A DNA stretch of 64,000 nucleotides from an uncultured Bacteroidales bacterium (GTDB lineage Bacteria; Bacteroidota; Bacteroidia; Bacteroidales; P3). Made by a program: the position numbers and the translations under genes. Each line of letters opens with the position of its first letter. Position 1 is the stretch's first letter. The notes below the pieces were generated by a model. The model saw only the letters and a program-made list of their open reading frames with translations, did no database searches and was not told the origin of the DNA. The stretch lies in assembly GCA_937901525.1 (NCBI GenBank), contig CALDHX010000014.1:1-64000 (forward strand), read 5' to 3'. Below, in pieces: positions 34,280-42,764 of this stretch.

Positions 34280-36237
34280 AATTGAGAGTCGTTAAATTGT
34301 TTACACTTGTCTATCATATATTTCATTCTACAAACCTCTGCCACACTCCAAGCTTGAGAAATACTTCCTCCCGCTTTATATGGTGGATTTCCATCATAAA
34401 CCTCCGCTATGCTTCCTACACAATAGTCGCATAATATATTACCAAATTCATTGTAGATTTGTTCTATGTAATTTACCGCTTCCTTTCCATATACTCTTAA
34501 AAAGGCTTCGGAAAACGCACCTATAAGCCAAGGCCATACCGTTCCATTATGATAAGCCATATCACGCTCTTGTTGATTTCCAAAATAGATTTCATGATAA
34601 TCTTTATGAGTAGGGGAAAGGCTTCTTAAACCTCTTGGGGTTAAAAGTTCTTGACGGACTTTTTCAACTATTAGTTGGCGAATTTTAGGACTTATAGGAC
34701 TATATTCTAATGAAGAGGCAAAAATCATATTACAACGAACGGAGAAATCCTTGTAAGCACCATCAACATAATCTGCCAAATAACCAATTTCTTTTGACCA
34801 AAAAGTTGCTTTGAAATTAGCAGGAAAATTTTCGGCAAATTCGTCCCATTTTGCAATTTCTCCATCTTCGCATTGCAATTTTGCAAGTTCCCTATAAAAC
34901 ATCACGGCATTGTACCATAAGGCATTTATTTCAACGGCATAACCTTTTCTTTGCGTTACGGGTGTGCCATTTACAATTGCGTCCATCCAAGTTAAAGCCT
35001 TTCCTTCTTCACCTTGCCATAAAAGGAAATTGCTATCCATTCTTACATTTGAAACACCTTCCGAAAAATTCTCTAATATATTTCTCATTATGTGAGAATA
35101 TGCTTGCCACACCTCTTTTCTCGCATCATTAATGTAAGCATATTGTTGCAAAGTCCAAAAAAACCATAAAGGAGCATCAACACTATTATATGCGGCTTGC
35201 TTACCCTCTCCAATATTTGGAAAGAAACCATCTTTAAAGTCATCAAGCATTGTATCAATTGCTAAACGAAACAACCTCCAATCATTAAGTGCAATACAAA
35301 GTCCTGGTAAAGAAATGAAAGTATCGCGTCCCCAACGTCCAAACCAAGGAAAGCCCGCAACTAAATTAACCTTTGTGCCTTTTCTTGCAAAAAACATACG
35401 AGCAGCTCTTTGTAATACATCTTCCGTCGTTTCAATAGGAAAACGCCAATGCGATTCTTTTGTAAAATCTTGGCTAAGTAGAAAAGGATTTGCTTCCTCT
35501 ACTCCACAACTCACATAAACACTTTCGCCCTTTCTAAGAGTTGTTTTGAAGGTTCCAGGCACTAAGAGATCCTCTATATAATCGTATCCACGTTCTTTTT
35601 CCTTTATGTATTCAAAATTGTAATACCAATAAGGATTATGTTCGTAAGAGATTTTTTTTGAAAATTGAATATAAAGTGGAGTGTAGTTTTTGTACATCTT
35701 ATAACACCTTCCTTGCTCGGCTTGATAGGAAGAGGTATCTGCCTCTTGATTCGATTTAGATAATTTATGAACTTGTCTAAAAGCAAGGAAAGGTTGAAGT
35801 TCCAATTCAATCTCCTCCAACGCCTCTTTTAGTGTATATTTGATTAAAAGCCTATCTTGTTTTTCTTGAAAGAACATTTGCTTTAACAAAACAATGCTTC
35901 CAATCCTATAAGTATGAGTTGGCAAAACACCAAGCTCGTATGATTCAAGATATTTATGACCTTTTGGAGAATAAACCCCCTCTTGATAGCGATGAAGAGC
36001 TAAATTAAAACTTTGATTATTTTGCTTTATTGTTTCATCTAAGGAGGATAATAAAACATGGTTTTGATTATCTATCTTAGGTTGAGGAACGATTAGTAAA
36101 CCATGATATTTTCTTGTATTGCAAAATGGTAAAGTTGTACAAGAGTAAGCATTTGAAATATTAGCCCTTAAAACCTCTCTATTTAAAGAATATTCCAAAT
36201 TAGATAAATCGTTTTTAGTAAAAAGTATATGTTCCAT
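34276..36237 (-). CDS. Glycogen debranching enzyme (amylo-alpha-1,6-glucosidase)
   Basis: A 653-residue protein with the N-terminal GDE domain (AYSCTTLPFCNTRKYHGLL) and the (alpha/alpha)6 barrel (GFPWFGRWGRDTFISLPGL, WMDAIVNGTPVTQRKGYAVE, HNGTVWPWLIGAF). It trims branches of storage glucan. It is the first gene of the three-enzyme glucan operon, 15 bases behind the flippase stop. Confidence 0.94.
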   Translation of the reverse strand: MEHILFTKNDLSNLEYSLNREVLRANISNAYSCTTLPFCNTRKYHGLLIVPQPKIDNQNHVLLSSLDETIKQNNQSFNLALHRYQEGVYSPKGHKYLESYELGVLPTHTYRIGSIVLLKQMFFQEKQDRLLIKYTLKEALEEIELELQPFLAFRQVHKLSKSNQEADTSSYQAEQGRCYKMYKNYTPLYIQFSKKISYEHNPYWYYNFEYIKEKERGYDYIEDLLVPGTFKTTLRKGESVYVSCGVEEANPFLLSQDFTKESHWRFPIETTEDVLQRAARMFFARKGTKVNLVAGFPWFGRWGRDTFISLPGLCIALNDWRLFRLAIDTMLDDFKDGFFPNIGEGKQAAYNSVDAPLWFFWTLQQYAYINDARKEVWQAYSHIMRNILENFSEGVSNVRMDSNFLLWQGEEGKALTWMDAIVNGTPVTQRKGYAVEINALWYNAVMFYRELAKLQCEDGEIAKWDEFAENFPANFKATFWSKEIGYLADYVDGAYKDFSVRCNMIFASSLEYSPISPKIRQLIVEKVRQELLTPRGLRSLSPTHKDYHEIYFGNQQERDMAYHNGTVWPWLIGAFSEAFLRVYGKEAVNYIEQIYNEFGNILCDYCVGSIAEVYDGNPPYKAGGSISQAWSVAEVCRMKYMIDKCKQFNDSQL

Positions 36238-36252
36238 TTTTTTTCTACTATT

Positions 36253-37686
36253 TTATGAAATCAATGCTTTAATGTCTTTTATTGAAAATATCTTTGTAAT
36301 AAAAGATGCTACTACTATTAAGAATAATGTAATTAAAACTTTAAAAATCCAATTATAATCTAAACATAAAATACCAAAAGCAATTAAAGCTACAAGGGCA
36401 ATAAAGATAAGTATTTTTAAACAATATCTCCATTCAAACCTTATCTTAAATATTTTTAAAGCCAACCACGCTTGTAGAATTGCCGTAACGCTTTGAGTGA
36501 TTAAACTCGTTATTGCCGCTCCATTCTCCTTAAACAAAGGAATCAAAATAAAGTTCAAACCAATGTTCATCAACATTCCTAAACCGGCAACAAGATTTAA
36601 ATATTTCAAAGAACCATTTGCCGTAAGCACCGTGCCGAAAATATAAGTCATGGATATAGGAATAAAACAAAAAGACAAAATCCTATAAACCTTAGCACTT
36701 TCATCTATATGTTTATTATAAAGCAATTCCATTAGTTCGGTTGAATAACAAATAGAAACGGCAACAAAACCAAGAGTGATTATAAGAAGTAGATGAAAAG
36801 CAGCACCAACAACGGCGTTTATCCTTTGATTTTCCTTTATCATCTTGGCAATAAGAGGAAGCAAAATCACCGAAAAAAGATAAGCAACCATATTTGCCGA
36901 ATCAACAAGACGAAAGCCCGAGGCATAAATACCCGAACTAACACCATTATCCTCAACCAAAGCAAGCAACATAACCGAATCCATTCTATTGTAACAAGCC
37001 ATCAACAAACCAAGCAAAGCGTATGGCAAACCATCTTTGAGGATATGGAGATTGAAAGCAAAATTCCACTTTAATTTCAATAGCCTTGTCTTTGACAAAC
37101 ACACAATCAAAGCAACTAAAAAAGTGATAAACATTGTCAAAGTTTGAATATAGACAAAATGATCTATTGTAAAAATTGCACGAAGAGAATCATTCCAAAG
37201 GAAAATACCACAAAAAACAATAAGCAAACTCCTATCCAAAACCGAAATCACACTATCGGTCTTAAACAACATCAAAGACGTGATATTACTTCTCAAATAA
37301 GAAATAAAACTTTGCAAAACTTGTGTGATACACATCCAAGAAAGCAACTTTATTTGATAGGACGAATACCCCAAGAAAGCACCTACAATTAAAATAATTA
37401 CGAAATAAATTGCCGCAAGAGCGAATTTCAAAGGCACAATACGAGCAAAGTATTTTTTTAGTAGTTGCGTATGTTGTGCAATAGTACGATTATTGTAGTT
37501 TGTAATGCCAAAATCAAGTATAATATTAAAAAGATAAGTGAAGTTAAATAAAGCATAATACATTCCATAGACATCGGCCGAGAGAGCGTTTTGCACCTCG
37601 CGATCAATCCCCAAAATCCAAAATGACTTTATCAAAATATTCAAAGTCAAAAGGAAGAATAAATTAGTAACAAAGAATCTTTTCAT
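36253..37686 (-). CDS. Polysaccharide flippase (Wzx/MATE-like)
   Basis: A 477-residue integral membrane protein with about 12-14 hydrophobic segments and the family start KRFFVTNLFFLLTLNILIKS. The DFGITNYNNR motif near residue 60 is typical of polysaccharide exporters. The ATG at 37684-37686 is preferred; the longer frame starts at TTG. It probably flips lipid-linked oligosaccharides. Confidence 0.88.
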   Translation of the reverse strand: MKRFFVTNLFFLLTLNILIKSFWILGIDREVQNALSADVYGMYYALFNFTYLFNIILDFGITNYNNRTIAQHTQLLKKYFARIVPLKFALAAIYFVIILIVGAFLGYSSYQIKLLSWMCITQVLQSFISYLRSNITSLMLFKTDSVISVLDRSLLIVFCGIFLWNDSLRAIFTIDHFVYIQTLTMFITFLVALIVCLSKTRLLKLKWNFAFNLHILKDGLPYALLGLLMACYNRMDSVMLLALVEDNGVSSGIYASGFRLVDSANMVAYLFSVILLPLIAKMIKENQRINAVVGAAFHLLLIITLGFVAVSICYSTELMELLYNKHIDESAKVYRILSFCFIPISMTYIFGTVLTANGSLKYLNLVAGLGMLMNIGLNFILIPLFKENGAAITSLITQSVTAILQAWLALKIFKIRFEWRYCLKILIFIALVALIAFGILCLDYNWIFKVLITLFLIVVASFITKIFSIKDIKALIS

Positions 37687-37742
37687 AGTTTTATGTGGCA
37701 AATATACAAAAGAATTTGTAATAAAAACACCTTGAAATTACA

Positions 37743-38435
37743 TTAGAATGGTAAATTTTCATATTCTTTTATTTTTCTTTTCTCTTCCTCTTTCTCTTCT
37801 TTTACTTGTTTTGGTGTTTTAATTTTATGTAATTTAGTATTTATAGCCAATAACCCCGTTTTTTTATCACGCTTAAGATAATTCTTTTCGGTTAAACAAT
37901 GAATGCAATTTTGAATATCACTTTTCTTCTCTACACCCATATCTTTAGCCAAGGTTGAAGCCCACGTATCAATGCGTTGATTGTTTTCTTTGCCACGTTT
38001 GTTATTGTAATGTTTTAATCTTTCATTTATAAAAGCCCAAAAAACCCTTTGGAATCCTTTTAGCCCTGTTCCTGTTGGTAATTTTAAAAAACCATTATCA
38101 ATAAACCCTTTGGGAACCAATATAGAATCATAGTCAATTATTCCTTTATCTCGAAAATTACCCATAATTGTCGCTATCGTACGCAAAGAGATATCGGTTT
38201 TTTCGGCAATCTTTTTTTGAGATATTCTTAACCAAAGACGTTCATTTTCATCAATTAAAAAATTAATCGTATCCATATCTATTTTATACACCCCTTCTTC
38301 ACTTTTACTCGCATTATCCCAAGAATAATCTTGATGCATAGTAGCATAATTAACCAAAAAAGAATACACTATTTTTTCATTCCAATTGAGGTTATTCCAA
38401 TTCTTAAATTCCTTAAAAAAACTTCTATAAAACAT
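37743..38435 (-). CDS. Rep-like helix-turn-helix protein
   Basis: A 230-residue protein. Residues about 18-110 have the winged-helix layout of plasmid/phage replication proteins (NWNEKIVYSFLVNYATMHQD, RISQKKIAEKTDISLRTIAT, NFRDKGIID). A second helical region follows, then a lysine-rich tail ending in NLPF. The upstream 300 bases are extremely AT-rich and hold iteron-like arrays. The gene may be the initiator of an integrated plasmid-like element or a regulator. I could not assign it further. Confidence 0.65.
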   Translation of the reverse strand: MFYRSFFKEFKNWNNLNWNEKIVYSFLVNYATMHQDYSWDNASKSEEGVYKIDMDTINFLIDENERLWLRISQKKIAEKTDISLRTIATIMGNFRDKGIIDYDSILVPKGFIDNGFLKLPTGTGLKGFQRVFWAFINERLKHYNNKRGKENNQRIDTWASTLAKDMGVEKKSDIQNCIHCLTEKNYLKRDKKTGLLAINTKLHKIKTPKQVKEEKEEEKRKIKEYENLPF

Positions 38436-38527
38436 AAGTATTTATTTTAGGTTACAAATATACGAAAAATCAATATAATACACAAGGATATTTCATTAGA
38501 AATATATAATATATATCGCATATTTAT

Positions 38528-38565
38528 CTCGGATTTTTTTCCGAGTTCGGGATTTTTTTCCGAGA
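38528..38565. repeat. Tandem hairpins CTCGGA-T7-CCGAG
   Basis: CTCGGATTTTTTTCCGAG (38528-38545) and TCGGGATTTTTTTCCGAGA (38547-38565) lie back to back. Each can fold into a short stem closed over a T-rich loop. Confidence 0.7.
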
Positions 38566-38594
38566 TGCAAAATTAAATATACATTGAATGTACT

Positions 38595-38693
38595 TTTAAA
38601 TATCCTACTATGTAAATTTAAATATATGTAATGCAAGTTTAAAAATATGTAATGCAAATTTAAAAATATCTAATGCAAGTTTAATAATACATC
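38595..38693. repeat. Iteron-like 21-bp direct repeats
   Basis: Units TTTAAAnATATsTAATGCAAr at 38617-38637, 38638-38658 and 38659-38679, with degenerate units on both sides (from 38595 and from 38680). The 21-base period is two helical turns and there is no spacer. They lie upstream of the Rep-like gene. Confidence 0.8.
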
Positions 38694-38701
38694 ATAATAA
38701 T

Positions 38702-38760
38702 ATAACATATATAATTATAACATATATAATCATAACATATATAATTAAAACATAATAATG
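38702..38760. repeat. 15-bp direct repeats ATAACATATATAATT (x3)
   Basis: Exact or near-exact copies at 38702-38716, 38717-38731 and 38732-38746, with a degenerate fourth unit behind. The AT-only sequence would melt easily, as in a DNA unwinding element. Confidence 0.8.
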
Positions 38761-38773
38761 AAAAACATGTTAA

Positions 38774-38799
38774 AAACGATTGCTTTTTTTCAATCGTTT
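38774..38799. terminator. Hairpin AAACGATTG/CAATCGTTT
   Basis: The arms 38774-38782 and 38791-38799 enclose a T-rich loop. It may be a terminator or part of the repeat region. There is no coding sequence between 38436 and 38921. Confidence 0.5.
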
Positions 38800-38861
38800 G
38801 AGAGTGTTTTTCTATTAAATTTAGAATGTTAAAAATGTGTCATTTTTATTAACTTAATTGT

Positions 38862-38892
38862 TTGAAAATCAGAATTTTTTTTTGTATATTTG
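38862..38892 (+). promoter_or_regulatory. Promoter of the small HTH gene
   Basis: TTG (38862-38864), 20 bases, then TATATTTG (38885-38892). Confidence 0.72.
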
Positions 38893-38921
38893 CAAAGTAA
38901 TTTAAAAAAGAAGGAGAATAT

Positions 38922-39110
38922 ATGGTAGAAAGGTTAAAAACGACTAAGGAAGTGTTGGCGATGTTGGGTATTTCTTATACGACACTTTGGCGAATTAGAA
39001 AGAAACTTGCAATGTTCACAACCGAAAAGAAATTGAAGAATTATTATTCCCAAGAGGACATCAAGGAAATAGAACTCCAATTAAAAAAGGAAAATGCTTG
39101 TAGAATTTAA
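38922..39110 (+). CDS. Small MerR/excisionase-like HTH protein
   Basis: A 62-residue DNA-binding protein (LKTTKEVLAMLGISYTTLWR ... YYSQEDIKEIELQLKK), the layout of excisionase-type or MerR-like winged helices. It is preceded by an AAGGAG-like ribosome site (AAGAAGGAG) and a good promoter. It lies opposite the Rep-like gene across the repeat region and could regulate that element or act as an Xis. Confidence 0.72.
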   Translation: MVERLKTTKEVLAMLGISYTTLWRIRKKLAMFTTEKKLKNYYSQEDIKEIELQLKKENACRI

Positions 39111-39192
39111 CCCTAAATTAAATCAAGTTTTAGAAAAATAATACTTGATTTTAAAAAATTATTTCTTGATTTTATTTTCTTGAAACAAAGAA

Positions 39193-39226
39193 AAAAAGAC
39201 TTAGTTATATTTAATTAAGTCTTTTT
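39193..39226. terminator. Intrinsic terminator
   Basis: AAAAAGACTTA (39193-39203) pairs with TAAGTCTTTTT (39216-39226) and leads into T-rich sequence. Confidence 0.8.
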
Positions 39227-39292
39227 CTTTTTTCTTTTTGCAACTTTATTAAACCTATTATGGATTAGTCGCTTAAAAAGATGATAAATATT

Positions 39293-39322
39293 TTGTTAAA
39301 CTGAATTTAAAGAGTAAATTTG
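39293..39322 (+). promoter_or_regulatory. Promoter of the zinc-ribbon gene
   Basis: TTG (39293-39295), 19 bases, then TAAATTTG (39315-39322). Confidence 0.75.
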
Positions 39323-39355
39323 CGAGCATAAAACAAATTAAATTAATAATTAAAT

Positions 39356-39694
39356 ATGCAAAATAGTAAAACCGAACATGTTTGTGATTTAAAAGTGATA
39401 ACGAACAGATATCAATCTGGACCGGTTGTTTCATTCAAAGGAATCTCCTTTCTTTTTGCTCTGTATAATCTTTATCTTTTTGCCTTGATTAAGATAAAAA
39501 GAATCAAAAAGGCAGAAGTGTTTAAATGCAGAATTTGTGGAAGATATGAATGGAAGTGTCCATATTGCAATTCAGTAGAGGTATTGGATACCGTACCCCG
39601 TTTACATAAATGTAAGGAATGTGATAAAAACTCTTATTTTGATCCATACCTTAATTCTTTTGTTCACTTCTTTCAAAATGGCAAAAAACCGTAG
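39356..39694 (+). CDS. Hypothetical zinc-ribbon protein
   Basis: A 112-residue protein. The first 55 residues include a hydrophobic stretch (ISFLFALYNLYLFALIKI). The rest has CxxC pairs (FKCRICGRYEWKCPYCN, HKCKECDK) that should bind zinc, probably one or two ribbons. No close family is recognised. An 18-bp direct repeat (CAACTTTATTAAAC(C/T)TAT) lies on each side of the gene, at 39241-39258 and 39717-39734. Confidence 0.65.
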   Translation: MQNSKTEHVCDLKVITNRYQSGPVVSFKGISFLFALYNLYLFALIKIKRIKKAEVFKCRICGRYEWKCPYCNSVEVLDTVPRLHKCKECDKNSYFDPYLNSFVHFFQNGKKP

Positions 39695-39767
39695 AAGTAG
39701 TATTTTTTTTCTTTTACAACTTTATTAAACTTATAGTTTTTAAACTCTTTCAAAGTATTTCAAGTGC

Positions 39768-39798
39768 TTGTTTTATAGTTGTTTATGTGTTATCTTTG
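39768..39798 (+). promoter_or_regulatory. Promoter of the HU-like gene
   Basis: TTG (39768-39770), 20 bases, then TATCTTTG (39791-39798). Confidence 0.75.
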
Positions 39799-39851
39799 CA
39801 TTCGTGATCACAATAGGTAGTTTATTTATTAATTTTTAAATTGTATTAAAA

Positions 39852-40259
39852 ATGGCAATAGAGTATGTAAAGGTGAAACGCAACATTTTATTAGGTGATA
39901 ATCCGGGTGAAAGATATGTTGCAAGATTATTTAGGGGTCAAGATATGGATTTGGATATGGTAGCCGAATCAATATCAAATTCAACTACGATTAGTTATGC
40001 CGATGTTTTGGCGACATTAAAGGCTTTGGAAACGGAAATAAGTAAAGCGGTCTTAAATGGTAGTGCGGTGAAATTAGGCTTTTTAGGTTCATTTATTCCG
40101 TCCATTAAAGCAAAATCACAAGAGGAAGCCGAAAAGGTTGATGCAAATACTATTACACGTTTTTCGTGTAGATTTTATCCATCAACAAAATTCAAACATA
40201 CTTTGAAAACGGTGAAATTTCAAGAGGCTAATTTGGAGATAAAAGGATTGGTTGAATAG
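39852..40259 (+). CDS. HU family DNA-binding protein (HU-HIG type)
   Basis: A 135-residue protein of the Bacteroidetes HU-like group: AIEYVKVKRNILLGDNPGER, SYADVLATLKALETEISKAVLNGSAVKLG and a C-terminal extension. It is a nucleoid-associated architectural protein. It is monocistronic, with a promoter and a terminator of its own. Confidence 0.9.
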   Translation: MAIEYVKVKRNILLGDNPGERYVARLFRGQDMDLDMVAESISNSTTISYADVLATLKALETEISKAVLNGSAVKLGFLGSFIPSIKAKSQEEAEKVDANTITRFSCRFYPSTKFKHTLKTVKFQEANLEIKGLVE

Positions 40260-40280
40260 GTTTTTAGGTTGTGGAAAGAA

Positions 40281-40307
40281 AAAAGGAGGTGTGAAAATCC
40301 TCCTTTT
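40281..40307 (+). terminator. Intrinsic terminator
   Basis: AAAAGGAGG (40281-40289) pairs with CCTCCTTTT (40299-40307), followed by a T run. Confidence 0.88.
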
Positions 40308-40359
40308 TTTATTTTTTTTGTATCTTTGCTCATTGTTTTAAGAATAAAATTTTACGAAA

Positions 40360-41490
40360 TTGAGAGTTGGAGTTAATTCACGCTTGTTGTTAAAAGATAA
40401 GTTAGAGGGAATTGGTTATTTTACGTTGAAAAATTTGGAACGATTGGCGAAAAATCATCCCGATTGTGAGTTTGTTTTGTTTTTTGATAGACCTTACGAT
40501 AGGGATTTTGTGTTTGCTAAAAATGTAAAGCCAATTGTGATTCCTTTGCCTACAAGACATCCGATGCTTTGGCATATTTATTTTGAAATTCTTTTACCAA
40601 TTTATATTCGTTTGTACAAAATAGATGTGTTGTTTTCGCCCGAGGGTTATGTTCCTACAAGGGTGAAAAGTCCAATGTTGTGTACGATTCACGATATTAA
40701 TTTTGAGCATGATAAAACGTATATCGGCAATAGGGTGTATCAAAGATATATGGAGTATTTTACGCCTCGTTTTGCTAAAAGTGCTAATGCGGTGCTTACG
40801 GTTTCGGAATTTAGTAAACAAGATATAGCAACAACCTACAAAATAGACGAAAACAAAATATTTAATGTTGAATCCTCGGCAAATGAGGAGTATATAACTT
40901 ATTCTAAGGAGGAGAATGAAAGAACAAGGGAAAGATATAGTAATTCTTGTCCTTATTTTTATTTTGTGGGTTCTTTGCAAAAAAGAAAAAATCTTACAAA
41001 TCTATTTCGTGCTTTTGATTTGTTTAAGGACAAAACGCAATCTAATGTAAAGTTGCTAATAGTTGGTAGTAAGAAATGGTGGAAAGGCGAAATAGAGGAT
41101 ACGTTTAATGCAATGAGGTTTAGGAATGAAGTTATTTTCACAGGGAGATTGCCTTTGGAGGAGGTAAATCGTATTGCCTCGGCAAGCATTGGTTTGGTTT
41201 TTGTTTCGTTTTTTGAAGGTTTTGGAGTTCCTCCATTAGAAGCTTATCGTTCTTCAACCGCCGTGATTACGTCAAACACAAGTTCAATGCCAGAGGTTGC
41301 AGGAGAAGGTGCTCTTTATGCAAATCCTTATGATGTAAATAGTATTTGTGAGGCGATGATAAGGCTTTATTCTAATCCTTTGTTAAGGGAGGAATTGATA
41401 AAGAAAGGACAAGAGCAAGCAAAAAAATATAGTTGGGATAAAACAGCAGAGTTAGTATGGAATGCAATAGAGAAAGTATTGAAAAAATAA
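40360..41490 (+). CDS. Glycosyltransferase family 4 protein
   Basis: A 376-residue GT-B enzyme: RVGVNSRLLLKDKLEGIGYF at the start, TVSEFSKQDI, FYFVGSLQKRKNLTNLFRAF and SFFEGFGVPPLEAYRSSTAV with the retaining E-x7-E motif. It probably builds surface polysaccharide. The start is TTG 40360-40362, because an in-frame stop lies 15 bases upstream and no ATG precedes the conserved N-terminus. A TATCTTTG -7 element is at 40321-40328. Its 3' end overlaps murF by 34 bases. Confidence 0.88.
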   Translation: MRVGVNSRLLLKDKLEGIGYFTLKNLERLAKNHPDCEFVLFFDRPYDRDFVFAKNVKPIVIPLPTRHPMLWHIYFEILLPIYIRLYKIDVLFSPEGYVPTRVKSPMLCTIHDINFEHDKTYIGNRVYQRYMEYFTPRFAKSANAVLTVSEFSKQDIATTYKIDENKIFNVESSANEEYITYSKEENERTRERYSNSCPYFYFVGSLQKRKNLTNLFRAFDLFKDKTQSNVKLLIVGSKKWWKGEIEDTFNAMRFRNEVIFTGRLPLEEVNRIASASIGLVFVSFFEGFGVPPLEAYRSSTAVITSNTSSMPEVAGEGALYANPYDVNSICEAMIRLYSNPLLREELIKKGQEQAKKYSWDKTAELVWNAIEKVLKK

Positions 41491-42764
41491 AAGAATTATA
41501 TTCACATTATTTAAAAAATCCAAGTATTAGCACCGATAGTCGTAGTATAAAGAAAGGGGATATATTCTTTGCTTTAAAGGGTGATAATTTTGATGGCAAT
41601 AATTTTGTTTTTCAAGCCATAGAACAAGGTGCCTCTCTTGTTGTTTGTGATAATAAGCAAATAGAGAAAGGGGATAAAATATTGCTTTGTGAAAATAGTT
41701 TGACAATGCTTCAAAATCTTGCCACATATCATAGAAAACAACTAAAAACTACTATAATAGGAATAAGTGGAACAAATGGCAAGACAACGACTAAGGAATT
41801 GATTCAAGTGGTTCTTTCTAAAAAATTTAAAACCCTTGCTACAAAAGGAAATCTTAATAATCATATTGGTGTGCCTCTTACTCTTCTTTCCATACCTTAT
41901 GATACGGAAATAGCAATCGTTGAAATGGGTGCAAATCATGTAGGGGAAATAGGTTTTCTTTCAAATATTGCAATGCCCGATTTGGCAATCTTAACCAATA
42001 TTGGTACGGCTCACATTGAGGGTTTTGGAAGTAGAGAAAATATAATAAAGACAAAAAAAGAATTGTTTGACTTTGTGAAAAACAATTCTTGCGAAAAATC
42101 ACATATCTTTGTGAATTTTGACGATGAGGCTTTGAAAGATGAAACTTTTTCTAAGAAAACAACTTATTCTTTAAATACAAAGGCGAATATTTCGGCAAAG
42201 GCTTGTTGTGAAAATGGGTATGCACAAATTATTTACAAGGATAATCTTATTGCATCTAATCTTGTAGGGGTTTATAATGCGTATAATATTCTTGCGGCCT
42301 TGACAATTGGTTTGCATTTTGGTGTGGAATTGGAACAAATCAAAAAGGCGATAGAGCAATACACACCATCGAACAATCGTTCACAAATCTTAAAGACAAA
42401 TAACAATACTTTGATTTTAGATTGCTATAATGCTAATCCATCATCTTGCACCTTTTCAATAGAATCTTTTGCAAATATGGAGGCAAATCATAAAATGGTG
42501 TTTATGGGTGCAATGAAAGAATTGGGCGATGTGTCTATTCAAGAACATAAAAGGGTGTTTGACTTATTGCAATCAAAGGATTTTGAAAGGATTGTTTTGA
42601 TTGGAGAGGAATATAGGAGTGTTTTAGAAGAGGGTAAAGTAGAGTGGTATGCTAATTCTGAGGAGTTTAAAGAAAATTTAATCGAAAATAAAATAGAGAA
42701 AGCAACGATTTTAATCAAAGGTTCACGCTCTACAAAAATGGAGGTTTTGAAAGATGTTTTATAG
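41457..42764 (+). CDS. murF: UDP-N-acetylmuramoyl-tripeptide--D-alanyl-D-alanine ligase
   Basis: The Mur ligase that adds D-Ala-D-Ala to the peptidoglycan precursor. The 435 residues include STDSRSIKKGDIFFALKG, the ATP site GISGTNGKTTTKELI, EMGANHVGEI and LDCYNANPSS with FMGAMKELG. It overlaps both neighbours, so the GT, murF and anmK genes form a tight operon. Confidence 0.96.
   Translation: MECNRESIEKIKELYSHYLKNPSISTDSRSIKKGDIFFALKGDNFDGNNFVFQAIEQGASLVVCDNKQIEKGDKILLCENSLTMLQNLATYHRKQLKTTIIGISGTNGKTTTKELIQVVLSKKFKTLATKGNLNNHIGVPLTLLSIPYDTEIAIVEMGANHVGEIGFLSNIAMPDLAILTNIGTAHIEGFGSRENIIKTKKELFDFVKNNSCEKSHIFVNFDDEALKDETFSKKTTYSLNTKANISAKACCENGYAQIIYKDNLIASNLVGVYNAYNILAALTIGLHFGVELEQIKKAIEQYTPSNNRSQILKTNNNTLILDCYNANPSSCTFSIESFANMEANHKMVFMGAMKELGDVSIQEHKRVFDLLQSKDFERIVLIGEEYRSVLEEGKVEWYANSEEFKENLIENKIEKATILIKGSRSTKMEVLKDVL

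Noticed and set aside
38617..38746. Possible CRISPR array
   Set aside because: The 21-bp and 15-bp repeats follow each other without unique spacers, and no cas gene is nearby. They fit iterons or AT-rich tandem repeats.
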